A DNA stretch of 64,000 nt. Source: Candidatus Krumholzibacteriota bacterium. GTDB lineage: Bacteria > Krumholzibacteriota > Krumholzibacteriia > JAJRXK01. Every line of letters begins with the position of its first letter. The first letter of the stretch is position 1. Under the pieces are notes generated by a model. That model saw nothing but the letters and a program-made list of their open reading frames with translations, did not search any database and had not been told where the DNA came from. Positions 17,115-25,805 of the stretch are shown here, piece after piece. The DNA lies in the NCBI GenBank assembly GCA_029262065.1, contig JAJDAC010000014.1, positions 124,001-188,000 of the forward strand. Direction: 5' to 3'. A program made the position numbers and the translations under genes.

Positions 17115-17446
17115 GCCGTGGACTCGCCGTTGTTGGCCTGGCCCGGCTCGAAGCCAATGGGGTTGTTGGGGTGAGGCACGCCGGCCAACCGGATCTCGCC
17201 GTTGTCCTTCTCATACTTCTCCACGTTCTGCTGCAGCAGACGTAGGACCGATTTGGCGGCCTGCGGCGTCAGGATGATGCGGCTGTGGATCTTGGCGCGG
17301 GCCGGCCCCGGCATGAGACGAGCGAAGTCGAGGATGAATTCACTGGGGCTGAGGTGGAGAAACGCAAGATTGGAGTAGGTTCCCTCGCTCTGCTCGGGAT
17401 CGAGGTCGACCTTGATCTGGGGCAGGTTGGGATTGGGCTGGTTCAT
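17111..17446 (-). CDS. DUF3467 family small protein
   Basis: The only gene I can support on the reverse strand. The 111-residue product begins MNQPNPNLPQIKVDLDPEQS and contains YSNLAFLHLSPSEFILDFA and KIHSRIILTPQAAKSVLRLL. These are the conserved blocks of DUF3467 proteins, found across many phyla with unknown role. There is no signal peptide or membrane segment, so it should be cytoplasmic. The C-terminus is polar. It converges on lpxL with a four-base overlap of the two coding ends and is divergent from the rfaE2-sucCD-ndk transcription unit across 195 bases. Confidence 0.85.
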   Translation of the reverse strand: MNQPNPNLPQIKVDLDPEQSEGTYSNLAFLHLSPSEFILDFARLMPGPARAKIHSRIILTPQAAKSVLRLLQQNVEKYEKDNGEIRLAGVPHPNNPIGFEPGQANNGESTA

Positions 17447-17550
17447 CGCGGACGGCTTTCGGACACGGGTATCGTTGCTGGCGGCTGGGTCGCGGTCGCG
17501 GCGAGCCTAAGGCCGTCGACGGCTGGCGGTCAAGCCGGTGGGCGGGACAA

Positions 17551-17579
17551 TTGACACTCCCGTAAGCGACTACTATTCT
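17551..17579 (+). promoter_or_regulatory. Sigma-70-like promoter for rfaE2-sucC-sucD-ndk
   Basis: A perfect -35 box TTGACA (17551-17556) is followed after exactly 17 bases by TATTCT (17574-17579), four of six matches to TATAAT. Transcription would begin near 17586, giving a leader of about 55 bases before the TTG at 17642. It lies in the divergent 195-base gap with the DUF3467 gene, where a promoter is needed. No promoter for the reverse gene was clear. Confidence 0.7.
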
Positions 17580-17641
17580 CCGCCGGGCCGCGTCCCATCC
17601 TCCAACCCGGCCCAAGTTCTCTTCACCGTACGGGGCCCGCC

Positions 17642-18166
17642 TTGAGACCCGCCGAACACCCCCTGGCCCTGCTTCTCGATGCCGACGAGCTCGGCGTCTG
17701 GCGCGAGCGCCAGGGACGGGATGGACTCACCGTCGTGTTCACGAATGGCTGTTTCGATCTCCTGCACGCCGGACACGTTCATTCGTTGCAGGAAGCGGCG
17801 CGGCACGGCGATCGGTTGTTAGTGGCCATCAATAGCGATCGGACCGTACGGGAATTGAAGGGGGAGGGGCGCCCGGTCGTAGATGAGATGGCCCGGGCCA
17901 CCATGCTACGCGCCTTGCGATGGGTCGATGCGGTCACTATTTTCGACGACCCGAGCGTGTTCGACACCCTCATCAAAACCCGTCCCGACGTCCTGGCCAA
18001 GGGCGGCGAGTACACGGAAGATCAGATTGTCGGTGGGCGGGAGTTGAGCGGCTGGGGCGGAAAGCTCGTCCGGTTGCCCATGGTAGCCGGATTCGGAACA
18101 ACCCAGATCCTGGCCGATATCCAGCAGCGCGACCGCACGAGCGGTAGCGGAAAGGCAGAACCTTGA
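17642..18166 (+). CDS. rfaE2: D-glycero-beta-D-manno-heptose 1-phosphate adenylyltransferase
   Basis: Transfers AMP to heptose 1-phosphate to make ADP-heptose for the LPS core. The 174-residue protein contains VVFTNGCFDLLHAGHVHSL, with the HxGH nucleotidyltransferase motif near residue 44. VAINSDRTVRELKGEGRP follows, then VLAKGGEYTEDQIVGG, the RfaE domain II signature. It lacks the kinase domain fused to it in E. coli HldE, so a separate HldA kinase is expected elsewhere. The start is TTG at 17642. Its stop overlaps the sucC TTG (TTGA at 18163-18166), so an LPS gene and a TCA gene are coupled. Confidence 0.92.
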   Translation: MRPAEHPLALLLDADELGVWRERQGRDGLTVVFTNGCFDLLHAGHVHSLQEAARHGDRLLVAINSDRTVRELKGEGRPVVDEMARATMLRALRWVDAVTIFDDPSVFDTLIKTRPDVLAKGGEYTEDQIVGGRELSGWGGKLVRLPMVAGFGTTQILADIQQRDRTSGSGKAEP

Positions 18167-19305
18167 AGGTTCACGAGTATCAAGCGAAGGAACTCTTCGT
18201 AGCGCGCGGCCTGGCCGTGCCCGAGGGCGAAGTGGCGACCACGCCGGAAGAGGCGGAAGCCATTGCCAAGCGCATTGGCGGCATGGTCGTGGTCAAAGCG
18301 CAGGTGCACGTCGGCGGCCGCGGTAAGGCGGGCGGCGTGAAGCTGGCCAAGGACGCGGGCGAGGCCAAGGCGAAGGCGGCCGCGATTCTGGGGATGGACA
18401 TCAAGGGACTCACGGTCGAGAAGGTGCTCGTGACGCGAGCGGTCGACATCGAGTCCGAGTTCTATCTGGGTCTCATCATGGATCGCAACACGCATCAGCC
18501 CATGTTCATCGCCTCGGCCGCCGGTGGCGTTGACATCGAGGAAGTCGCGGTTACCGCTCCAGAGAAGATCCACACCCTGGCCATCGACGCCCGTTACGGC
18601 GCACGATCCTTCCAGGCCCGCAAGCTTGCCTACGAACTCACCGACGATCCCGCCGTGGTGAAGGGCATGACCAAGGCCCTGATGACTCTCTACGATGTGT
18701 TCATGGCCAGCGACGCCACGCTGATCGAAATCAATCCGTTCGTCAAAACCCCCGACGGCGAAACGTGGTCGGTGGACGCCAAGCTCAACATCGACGACAA
18801 CGCTCTGTACCGTCAGCCGGCTATCTCCGCCATGCGTGACCTTTCGTCGGAAGAGCAAAGCGAAATCGAGGCGCGCGAGGCTGGTCTTAGCTTCGTGAAA
18901 CTCGACGGCAACGTTGGCTGCCTCGTGAACGGCGCCGGTCTGGCCATGGCCACCATGGATCTGGTGCAGTACTACGGTGGCATGCCCGCCAACTTCCTGG
19001 ATATTGGCGGCAGTAGCAATCCCGAGAAGGTTGTTACCGCCATGCGCATCATTCTGCGCGATCCCAAGGTGAAGGCTATTCTCTTCAACATCTTCGGCGG
19101 CATCACCCGCTGCGACGACGTCGCGGCCGGGCTGCTGAAGGCTACCGAACAACTCGAAGTGCCCGTGCCCATCGTGGTGCGCTTGACGGGTACCAATGAG
19201 GACAAAGCACGCGAGATGCTCGTGGGCAGCTCTCTCATCCCCGCGGTGACGATGGACGAAGCCGTACAAAAGGCATTGGAACTGGCCCAGGGAGGTGCGC
19301 AATGA
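18163..19305 (+). CDS. sucC: Succinyl-CoA synthetase (ADP-forming), beta subunit
   Basis: Forms succinate and a nucleoside triphosphate from succinyl-CoA with SucD. The 380-residue protein starts (M)[19 protein letters not shown], the ATP-grasp N-terminus. [20 protein letters not shown] contains the nucleotide-binding glycines, and IEINPFVKT carries metal ligands. The C-terminal ligase-CoA domain includes [20 protein letters not shown] and [13 protein letters not shown]. It begins with TTG overlapping the rfaE2 stop, and its own stop overlaps the sucD ATG. Nucleotide specificity (ADP or GDP) is not decidable by eye. Confidence 0.96.
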   Translation: MKVHEYQAKELFVARGLAVPEGEVATTPEEAEAIAKRIGGMVVVKAQVHVGGRGKAGGVKLAKDAGEAKAKAAAILGMDIKGLTVEKVLVTRAVDIESEFYLGLIMDRNTHQPMFIASAAGGVDIEEVAVTAPEKIHTLAIDARYGARSFQARKLAYELTDDPAVVKGMTKALMTLYDVFMASDATLIEINPFVKTPDGETWSVDAKLNIDDNALYRQPAISAMRDLSSEEQSEIEAREAGLSFVKLDGNVGCLVNGAGLAMATMDLVQYYGGMPANFLDIGGSSNPEKVVTAMRIILRDPKVKAILFNIFGGITRCDDVAAGLLKATEQLEVPVPIVVRLTGTNEDKAREMLVGSSLIPAVTMDEAVQKALELAQGGAQ

Positions 19306-20198
19306 GCGTATTCGTCGATCGAGATACCAAACTAGTGGTGCAAGGCATCACCGGACGTGACGGAAGTTTCCACACGCTGCAGATGATCGAGTACGGGACC
19401 AAGGTGGTGGCCGGGGTCACGCCGGGCAAGGGTGGCCAGTCGTTCGAGAAGGTTCCCATTTTCAATACCGTGGCCAAAGCGGTCGAGGAAACGGGGGCCA
19501 ACACCAGCGTCATCTACGTGCCGGCCGCGTTTGCATCCGACGCGATCTACGAAGCCGTCGATGCCGGGTGCCGGCTGGTCGTTTGCATCACCGAGGGTGT
19601 TCCCGTCAACGACATGACGACGGTCTATTCGTACGTGAAGGACAAGGGAGCGCAGCTCATCGGTCCCAATTGCCCCGGACTGATCAGTCCCGGTCAGTGC
19701 AAAGTCGGCATCCTTCCCGCCCAGATCCATCGCGAGGGTCATGTGGGTGTGGTCAGTCGAAGCGGCACCCTGACCTACGAAGTTGTCGATCAACTCACGC
19801 GCAACGGGTTGGGACAGAGCACGTGCATCGGTATCGGCGGAGACCCCATCGTGGGTACCAATTTCATCGATTGTCTCAAGGCCTTCGAGGCCGACCCGCA
19901 GACCGAAGCGGTCATTCTCATCGGCGAGATCGGCGGCGAGGACGAAGAGATGGCGGCCGAGTACATCTCGCGTCATGTGACGGTTCCGGTGGTATCGTTC
20001 ATTGCCGGCCGCACCGCGCCTCCAGGCAAGCGCATGGGGCACGCCGGTGCCATCGTGAGCGGGGGCAAGGGTACGGCCGAGAGCAAAGTGGCGGCCTTCG
20101 AAGCGGCCGGTGTCGCCGTGGCGGCAAAGCCCAGCGACCTGGTACCCAAGCTGGCCGAGCGATACGAACCCGCCCGCAAGGCACTACAAGCGGGCTGA
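19302..20198 (+). CDS. sucD: Succinyl-CoA synthetase, alpha subunit
   Basis: CoA-binding subunit whose active-site histidine is transiently phosphorylated. The 298-residue protein shows the CoA-binding Rossmann region [19 protein letters not shown], then [34 protein letters not shown] near residue 153 follows, and [17 protein letters not shown] near 246 carries the phosphohistidine. The ATG overlaps the sucC stop by four bases, giving coupled one-to-one synthesis. ndk follows after 18 bases, a functional fit because NDP kinase can balance the nucleotide product. Confidence 0.96.
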   Translation: MSVFVDRDTKLVVQGITGRDGSFHTLQMIEYGTKVVAGVTPGKGGQSFEKVPIFNTVAKAVEETGANTSVIYVPAAFASDAIYEAVDAGCRLVVCITEGVPVNDMTTVYSYVKDKGAQLIGPNCPGLISPGQCKVGILPAQIHREGHVGVVSRSGTLTYEVVDQLTRNGLGQSTCIGIGGDPIVGTNFIDCLKAFEADPQTEAVILIGEIGGEDEEMAAEYISRHVTVPVVSFIAGRTAPPGKRMGHAGAIVSGGKGTAESKVAAFEAAGVAVAAKPSDLVPKLAERYEPARKALQAG

Positions 20199-20216
20199 CG
20201 CCCAGAAAGGATCGTC

Positions 20217-20615
20217 GTGCAAGACACCTATTCCATGATCAAGCCCGAGGCTGTGACGGCCGGCAAGGTCGGCGCTATTCTTGGCCAGATGGAGACCAAC
20301 GGCTTCCGCATCGAAAAAGTCCGCTCATTGACCATGGACCGTAAGACGGCCGAGAAGTTCTACGATGTGCACAAGGAGCGTCCGTTCTTCGGCGAGCTGG
20401 TCGAATACATGACCAGCGGGCCCGTTGTGGGCATTCATTTGCGGCGTGACGAGGCTGTTTCCCGTATGCGGGAACTTGTGGGGGCGACGAATCCCGCTGA
20501 GGCCACGTGTGGGACCATCCGATTCCTGCACGGAACGAGTCTGCAGGAAAACGCGGTCCATGCTTCCGATTCCGAGGCGAATGCCCAGCGTGAGCTGTCC
20601 ATCATTTTCGGCTAA
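20217..20615 (+). CDS. ndk: Nucleoside diphosphate kinase
   Basis: Exchanges gamma-phosphates among nucleoside di- and triphosphates through a phosphohistidine. The 132-residue protein starts (M)[19 protein letters not shown]. It has [18 protein letters not shown] near residue 58, [15 protein letters not shown], and the active-site histidine in [13 protein letters not shown] near residue 115. The Thr of the Kpn loop region is replaced as in several FCB-type Ndk proteins, but no key residue is missing. GTG start at 20217 follows AGAAAGGA at a proper distance. Likely the last gene of the rfaE2-sucCD unit. Confidence 0.95.
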   Translation: MQDTYSMIKPEAVTAGKVGAILGQMETNGFRIEKVRSLTMDRKTAEKFYDVHKERPFFGELVEYMTSGPVVGIHLRRDEAVSRMRELVGATNPAEATCGTIRFLHGTSLQENAVHASDSEANAQRELSIIFG

Positions 20616-20628
20616 ACGGGTGAGATCA

Positions 20629-20656
20629 TTGACAATCTGGCCCGAACTGATACCTT
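20629..20656 (+). promoter_or_regulatory. Possible promoter for the yceD-rpmF-plsX-fab cluster
   Basis: A perfect TTGACA at 20629-20634 is followed after 16 bases by TACCTT (20651-20656), only three of six matches to TATAAT. It is placed right after ndk and 18 bases before the GTG of the DUF177 gene. The leader would be very short (about 11 bases), which is a point against it unless translation starts downstream. Confidence 0.4.
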
Positions 20657-20673
20657 AACCCGATTGTCCTGAT

Positions 20674-21180
20674 GTGCTTGAGCTCGATCTGAATCGACTG
20701 AAGCCCGGCCGCGGTCGGCTCGACCTCGACGACGAGCTCGTGGGCTCGGCCGATGGGGTGCCCGACTGCCGGGTTCTCGGCTCGCTCCACGTGGACAACA
20801 TGGATCAGAAGATCCTGATCCACGGCGAGTTCGGGGTGGTCCGGTCGCTGAAATGCGATCGATGCAGCAAGGGTTTCGAGCAGAGCTACCAAGCAGAGAT
20901 CGAGGTCATGGTTCTCAGAAGCCAGGGCCGAGGTCGGATTCGGACGACGGACGAAGATGCGTGGGTGGTGAGTCAGCAACGAGGCAATGTCTCTCTGGCT
21001 GATCCCCTGCGCGAGGCCGCGGTACTCCACGAGCCGCAACAGGTTATCTGCCGCGACGATTGTCGGGGCCTTTGCGTACAGTGCGGAATCGATTTGAATG
21101 TCGACTCCTGCGACTGCGAAACAGAAGAAGTCGACCCAAGATGGGCAGCCCTCAAGCGTCTTCGTGACGAGGCGCCGTAG
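20674..21180 (+). CDS. yceD: YceD/DUF177 family protein (23S rRNA accumulation protein)
   Basis: Small zinc-ribbon-like protein conserved beside rpmF, linked in E. coli to 23S rRNA accumulation. The 168-residue protein has paired cysteines: CDRC near residue 62, then CRDDCRGLCVQCGIDLN near 128 and CDC near 148, the DUF177 C-terminal signature. The gene order with rpmF, plsX, fabD, fabG, acpP, fabF and rnc is the classical one and supports the call strongly. The GTG at 20674 is used. Shine-Dalgarno pairing is weak, so the exact start is uncertain. Confidence 0.88.
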   Translation: MLELDLNRLKPGRGRLDLDDELVGSADGVPDCRVLGSLHVDNMDQKILIHGEFGVVRSLKCDRCSKGFEQSYQAEIEVMVLRSQGRGRIRTTDEDAWVVSQQRGNVSLADPLREAAVLHEPQQVICRDDCRGLCVQCGIDLNVDSCDCETEEVDPRWAALKRLRDEAP

Positions 21181-21188
21181 GAGTAGTA

Positions 21189-21368
21189 ATGGCCGTTCCG
21201 AAGCGGAAAACATCCAAGCAGCGTAAGCGCAAGCGCCGTACGCACTGGAAACTCGTATCACCCAACCGAGATCGTTGCAGCCATTGCAGTGCACCTCGGC
21301 AGCCTCATCGCGTGTGCCCCGAATGCGGACACTACGGTGAGCACCCCGTGATAGAAATCGCCGAGTAG
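21189..21368 (+). CDS. rpmF: 50S ribosomal protein L32
   Basis: A 59-residue protein starting MAVPKRKTSKQRKRKRRTHW, the unmistakable L32 N-terminus. It has a zinc-ribbon: CSHC at residues 30-33 and CPEC at 43-46. All four cysteines are present, so it is the zinc-binding form. It lies eight bases after the DUF177 stop and 16 bases before plsX. Confidence 0.96.
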   Translation: MAVPKRKTSKQRKRKRRTHWKLVSPNRDRCSHCSAPRQPHRVCPECGHYGEHPVIEIAE

Positions 21369-21384
21369 ACCAGGTCGAAAGGCC

Positions 21385-22461
21385 GTGGGCTCGTCCTCCA
21401 AACCCAAGGTCGCGGTCGATGTCATGGGGGGCGACTTTGGTCCCTCGGTCGTCGTACCCGGTGCCGTGCAGGCCGACCGACAGCTTGCGGGGCGTTGTCG
21501 TATCGTACTCGTCGGCGACCGCGAGTTGATCGCGGGCGAGTTGGCGGCGGCGGGCGCCCAGGTGGACTCCTTCGACGTCGTCCACGCTCCCGACAACATC
21601 GAAATGGTCGAGGCGCCGGCGCCGGCGATTCGTCGCAAACCCAATTCAAGTATCGTCGTCGCGTCACGCCTGATGAAAACGGGCGAGGTGGATGCATTCG
21701 TGTCGGCCGGTAGCACCGGCGCGGTGGCCGCGGCGTCGTTGTTGATCGTGGGCCGCTTGCCGGGCGTCGACCGCCCGGGTATTGCCACGCTGATTCCCAC
21801 CAAACGAGGTGTCGGTCTGCTCATCGACGTGGGTGCCAACGCCGACTGCAAGCCGCATCAGCTTCTTCAGTTCGCCGTCATGGGTCGCATCTACGCCGAA
21901 CGGATCCTGGGCGTCGACGCGCCCACGGTGGGTTTGCTGAACATCGGCGAAGAGCCAAGCAAGGGCAACGAGCTCTACCAGGAGTCGCACAAGCTTCTGG
22001 CCGCCAACGAGTCGAACTTCGTGGGCAACGTCGAAGGCAGCGACGTGTTCGAAGGGCGGGCAACGGTGCTCGTCATGGACGGCTTCGTAGGCAACGTGGT
22101 CTTGAAGATCCTCGAGAGCGTTACCGGATTCCTCGCGCAGTCTTTCAAGGAAGAGGTGCGCAACGATGTGCGCGCCACCCTGGGAGCATGGATGTTGAAG
22201 CCGGCGTTGCGCGACTTCGGACGACGTTTCCACTACGCCGAATACGGTGGCGCGCCGCTCCTGGGTTGTAAGGGCGTCATCACGATTGCCCACGGAGGTA
22301 GTTCGCCGAGGGCCATCACCAACGCTATTCGCGTGGCCGAGCGCGGCGTGCGTGACCGGGTTCCCCAGCGCATCAGCGAGGAAATCGAAAAGGAAAAAGC
22401 GCAGGCCCCCGCCGCCGACGAAGAGCCGCGGGAAGACCCTATCAAAGGAGCCAGATCATGA
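21385..22461 (+). CDS. plsX: Phosphate acyltransferase PlsX
   Basis: Converts acyl-ACP and phosphate to acyl phosphate, feeding PlsY in phospholipid synthesis. The 358-residue protein has VAVDVMGGDFGPSVVVPGA near its start. RKPNSSIVVASRLMKTGEV near 85 follows, then AFVSAGSTGAVAAASL, LIDVGANADCKPHQLLQFA and YGGAPLLGCKGVITIAHGGS, all family blocks. The last 30 residues are charged and look disordered. It starts with GTG at 21385. The ATG of fabD overlaps its stop. No fabH lies between plsX and fabD, where it usually sits. Confidence 0.95.
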   Translation: MGSSSKPKVAVDVMGGDFGPSVVVPGAVQADRQLAGRCRIVLVGDRELIAGELAAAGAQVDSFDVVHAPDNIEMVEAPAPAIRRKPNSSIVVASRLMKTGEVDAFVSAGSTGAVAAASLLIVGRLPGVDRPGIATLIPTKRGVGLLIDVGANADCKPHQLLQFAVMGRIYAERILGVDAPTVGLLNIGEEPSKGNELYQESHKLLAANESNFVGNVEGSDVFEGRATVLVMDGFVGNVVLKILESVTGFLAQSFKEEVRNDVRATLGAWMLKPALRDFGRRFHYAEYGGAPLLGCKGVITIAHGGSSPRAITNAIRVAERGVRDRVPQRISEEIEKEKAQAPAADEEPREDPIKGARS

Positions 22462-23420
22462 GCGAGGCGCGCGTCGCGTTTCTGTTCCCGGGCCAGGGCA
22501 GCCAGCGCGTGGGAATGGGGGCCGATCTGGTGGCCGCGTTTCCCGAGGCCGCCGCGGTATACGAAGAAGCCGCGCGGGTGCTCGATGTGCCCCTGGGCAG
22601 GCTCAGCTTCGAGGGTCCCATGGAGGAGCTCACGCAGACCCGGAACGCTCAACCCGCCATCCTGCTCCACAGTCTGGCCGTGGCGCGCGTGCTGCGCGAA
22701 CGCACCGGTCTTGAGCCTTCGGTCGTGGCCGGGCACAGCCTGGGCGAGTTCTCCGCGGCGGCATCGGTGGGCGTGTTCTCCTTGTCCGACGCGTTGCGCG
22801 TGGTGCGAAAGCGCGGCGAGCTCATGTGGGACGCGGGCGAACGCCAGGCGGGCGCCATGTCGGCCGTGGTGGGCATGGGCGAGGCCGACCTGACTCGAAT
22901 CTGTGAAGAAATCAGTGCCGCGGGTGACGGCACGGTGGTGGTGGCCAATCTGAACAGCGAGACCCAGATTGTCATCTCCGGCGATGCGGCGGCCGTGACG
23001 AGGGCCGAGGCGCCGCTCAAGCAGGCCGGGGCGCGACGGGTGCTTCCCCTGCCGGTGAGCGGGGCTTTCCATTCACCCCTGATGGTCCCGTTGCAGAGCG
23101 AGTTCGAGCAGTTCCTGTCGGACGTCGAAATGAAGCCGCCGACCGCTTCGGTCGTGTCCAACGTGACGGCCATGGCCGTCGACCAGGTGGCGGGCCTGCG
23201 TGCCGGCTTCGTCCAACAGCTGGTGTCGCCGGTGCGGTGGCACGACTCGGTGGCGCGGATGGTCGCCGATGGTGTCGAAACCTTCATCGAAGTGGGTCCG
23301 GGCAACGTCTTGACCAACATGGGCTCCCGTAGCTTCCGCGACGCCAACTTCGTGGCCACGTCCGACGTGCCGGGCTTGGAAAAAGTACTTGCCTCGCTCG
23401 CCAGCAAGGCGGCAGAATGA
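22458..23420 (+). CDS. fabD: Malonyl-CoA:ACP transacylase
   Basis: Moves malonyl from CoA to ACP for fatty acid elongation. The 320-residue protein shows FLFPGQGSQRVGMG at the start. The nucleophile serine is in VVAGHSLGEFSAA near residue 95, and the conserved glutamine is in TRNAQPAILL. SGAFHSPLM near 206 provides the catalytic histidine. Length and motifs are complete. The start overlaps the plsX stop by four bases, and a 51-base gap without visible signals precedes fabG. Confidence 0.96.
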   Translation: MSEARVAFLFPGQGSQRVGMGADLVAAFPEAAAVYEEAARVLDVPLGRLSFEGPMEELTQTRNAQPAILLHSLAVARVLRERTGLEPSVVAGHSLGEFSAAASVGVFSLSDALRVVRKRGELMWDAGERQAGAMSAVVGMGEADLTRICEEISAAGDGTVVVANLNSETQIVISGDAAAVTRAEAPLKQAGARRVLPLPVSGAFHSPLMVPLQSEFEQFLSDVEMKPPTASVVSNVTAMAVDQVAGLRAGFVQQLVSPVRWHDSVARMVADGVETFIEVGPGNVLTNMGSRSFRDANFVATSDVPGLEKVLASLASKAAE

Positions 23421-23471
23421 CGCCCGCTTGGTCCCGTAGGTTCAATTCCTTCAACGATTTCGAGGCGTCGA

Positions 23472-24236
23472 GTGACTGACCGGCCCAGCTCAGATGGCGG
23501 TGACCGCGGAGTCGCGGTGGTAACCGGTGCCAGTCAGGGGATCGGGCGCGGGATCGCAACGCGGCTCGCGGCGGATGGTTGGAACCTCGCTCTGGTCGCG
23601 CGACGGGCCGAGGCCCTGGCCGAGGCTGCCCAGACACTGGAGGCGGCCGGACGCGACATTCGGTGCTATTCCTGTGATGTGGCCGATGCGGCCGCAGTGG
23701 AATCCACCGTCGAGGCCATTCGCGGCGATTTTGATCGAATCGACGCGCTTGTGAACAATGCCGGTGTGACCCGCGATGCTCTGTTGGTGCGCATGAAGCC
23801 CGAACAGTGGCGGCAGGTCATGGCGGTAAACCTCGATGGGGCCTATAACTGTGTCCGCGCGATCGCACCTCTGATGATGCGTGCGCGGTCGGGTCGAATC
23901 GTCAACATCACCTCGGTGGTGGGGCAGATTGGAAACGCCGGCCAGGCGAACTATTGCGCCAGCAAGGCCGGTCTGATTGGTCTGACCATGGCGACGGCGC
24001 GTGAGTTGGCGGGACGCGGGGTGACGGCGAATGCCGTGGCTCCCGGGTTCATCGATACGGAAATGACGCAGAATCTGCCCGACAGTGCAGTCGCGCAGAT
24101 GAAAGCCCAGATTCCGTTGCAGCGACTGGGTCACGTCGATGACGTGGCGGCGGTGGTTGCGTTCTTGTTGTCGCCCGATGCGTCCTACGTGACGGGCCAG
24201 GTTTTGAATTGTGACGGTGGGATGGTCATGGGCTGA
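23472..24236 (+). CDS. fabG: 3-oxoacyl-ACP reductase FabG
   Basis: NADPH-dependent short-chain dehydrogenase of the elongation cycle. The 254-residue protein has the cofactor motif [13 protein letters not shown] near residue 18, [14 protein letters not shown] (a FabG-specific block) and [20 protein letters not shown]. The last carries the Ser, Tyr and Lys of the catalytic set. It ends [16 protein letters not shown], typical for FabG. It starts with GTG at 23472. Position between fabD and acpP supports the assignment over other SDR enzymes. Confidence 0.95.
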   Translation: MTDRPSSDGGDRGVAVVTGASQGIGRGIATRLAADGWNLALVARRAEALAEAAQTLEAAGRDIRCYSCDVADAAAVESTVEAIRGDFDRIDALVNNAGVTRDALLVRMKPEQWRQVMAVNLDGAYNCVRAIAPLMMRARSGRIVNITSVVGQIGNAGQANYCASKAGLIGLTMATARELAGRGVTANAVAPGFIDTEMTQNLPDSAVAQMKAQIPLQRLGHVDDVAAVVAFLLSPDASYVTGQVLNCDGGMVMG

Positions 24237-24282
24237 CCCTCCGGTACGGCCGAGTTGGACAGTTGCGATGGAGGTAACGAAC

Positions 24283-24525
24283 GTGCCGATCGAAGACGAT
24301 GTAAAGAAGATCATCGAAGACAAGCTGGGAGTGAATTCCGAGCAGATCACCATGGAGGCGTCGTTCATCGACGACCTTGGGGCGGATTCGCTCGATCAGG
24401 TTGAGTTGGTCATGGACTTCGAAGACAAATTCGATGTCGACATTCCCGACGAGGACGCAGAGAAGATGCGTACTGTGGGTGATGCGATCAGCTATCTGAA
24501 GGAGCGGATGGCCGGCAAGACGTGA
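24283..24525 (+). CDS. acpP: Acyl carrier protein
   Basis: Acidic helical carrier of growing acyl chains, modified with phosphopantetheine on the serine of [14 protein letters not shown] (near residue 36). The GTG at 24283 gives 80 residues, the usual ACP size. GGAGGT at 24270-24275 then lies at ideal distance. The ATG at 24268 overlaps that ribosome site and would add five atypical residues, so it is rejected. The sequence [17 protein letters not shown] and [15 protein letters not shown] match the family closely. Confidence 0.96.
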   Translation: MPIEDDVKKIIEDKLGVNSEQITMEASFIDDLGADSLDQVELVMDFEDKFDVDIPDEDAEKMRTVGDAISYLKERMAGKT

Positions 24526-24550
24526 TTTTCTTGCCGCAGGAGAAGGCATC

Positions 24551-25789
24551 ATGAATGGCCGTCGTGTCGTCATAACAGGGTTGGGCGCCGTGAGTCCGTT
24601 GGGCACCGGTGTGTCCGAAACGTGGGAGGGAGTCCTGGCCGGTCGTGCCGTGGCTGGTCCGATCACGTTGTTCGATCCGTCTGATCATCGCTGCCGCGTG
24701 GCGTGTGAAGTACCGGACTGGGATCCCAACGTCCACATGGACGTCAAGGACGCCCGGAAGATGGATCGCTTCACCCAGTTCGCGGTAGTGGCGGCCGAAG
24801 AGGCCATTCGCACGAGCGAAATCCCCACCGAAAATGGCGAGCGTATCGGCGTCATCATCGGCAGCGGCATCGGCGGCATGTGGGTCTATGAGGATCAGCA
24901 CAACCTGCTACTCCAACGTGGAGCCAAGCGGGTCAGCCCGTTCTTCATTCCCATGATGATCGCCGACATGGCTTCGGGGTTGGTCTCGATCCGGCACGGT
25001 CTGAAGGGACCCAACTACTGCACCGTCTCGGCGTGTGCCTCGGGTGCTCATGCCCTGGCCGACGGGGCGATGCTCATTGCGCACGGCCTGGCCGATGCCA
25101 TGGTGGTGGGTGGCACCGAATCGACCATCACGCCCATGACGGTGGCCGGTTTCGCGAACATGAAGGCCATGACCAGCCGTAATGACGATCCCAAGCGGGC
25201 CAGCCGTCCATTCGACGCCGACCGCGATGGCTTCGTCATTGGTGAGGGAGCCGGCATTCTTGTCCTGGAAGAGGCCGAGCAGGCCAAGGCCCGGGGGGCC
25301 ACGATCCTGGCCGAAGTTGCCGGTTTCGGGCTTACGGGCGACGCTTACCACATGACGGCGCCCTGCGCCGACGGCGATGGCGCAATCCGTGCTATGAATA
25401 TTGCCTTGGACATGGCGGGAATGAACCCCGACGACATCGATTACATCAACGCTCACGGCACTTCGACCCCTCTCAACGACAAGGGCGAGGTGATGGCCGT
25501 GAAGAAGGTGTTCGGGGACCATGCCTACAAGCTGAAGATGAGTTCCACCAAGTCCATGACCGGTCACCTGCTGGGGGCAGCGGGCGGAATCGAATCGGTG
25601 TTCTGCGCGTTGTCGCTGCATCGTGGAGAGATTGCGCCAACGATCAACCAGGAGACTCCGGACCCCGACTGCGACCTCGATTTCGTTCCGAACGAGGCCA
25701 TTCGCATGTCACCGCGCGCAGTGCTGAGCAACAGCTTCGGGTTTGGTGGCCACAACGTCTCGCTGATTTTCCGTCGTTTCGACGGGTAG
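24551..25789 (+). CDS. fabF: 3-oxoacyl-ACP synthase II (FabF)
   Basis: Condenses acyl-ACP with malonyl-ACP. The 412-residue protein has the Cys-His-His triad: TVSACASGAHALADG near residue 164, INAHGTSTPLNDKGE near 304 and SMTGHLLGAAGGIES near 340. NSFGFGGHNVSL at the C-terminus is the family's Gly-rich loop. The FabF type (His/His) differs from FabH, which uses His/Asn. GCAGGAGAAGG precedes the ATG at 24551. It ends the fatty acid block; rnc follows after 16 bases. Confidence 0.96.
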   Translation: MNGRRVVITGLGAVSPLGTGVSETWEGVLAGRAVAGPITLFDPSDHRCRVACEVPDWDPNVHMDVKDARKMDRFTQFAVVAAEEAIRTSEIPTENGERIGVIIGSGIGGMWVYEDQHNLLLQRGAKRVSPFFIPMMIADMASGLVSIRHGLKGPNYCTVSACASGAHALADGAMLIAHGLADAMVVGGTESTITPMTVAGFANMKAMTSRNDDPKRASRPFDADRDGFVIGEGAGILVLEEAEQAKARGATILAEVAGFGLTGDAYHMTAPCADGDGAIRAMNIALDMAGMNPDDIDYINAHGTSTPLNDKGEVMAVKKVFGDHAYKLKMSSTKSMTGHLLGAAGGIESVFCALSLHRGEIAPTINQETPDPDCDLDFVPNEAIRMSPRAVLSNSFGFGGHNVSLIFRRFDG

Positions 25790-25805
25790 ACTCCGAGGGG
25801 AGATC

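Noticed and set aside
24268-24282. ATG at 24268 as the acpP start
   Set aside because: It overlaps the ribosome site GGAGGT (24270-24275) that fits the GTG at 24283, and would add residues absent from other ACPs.
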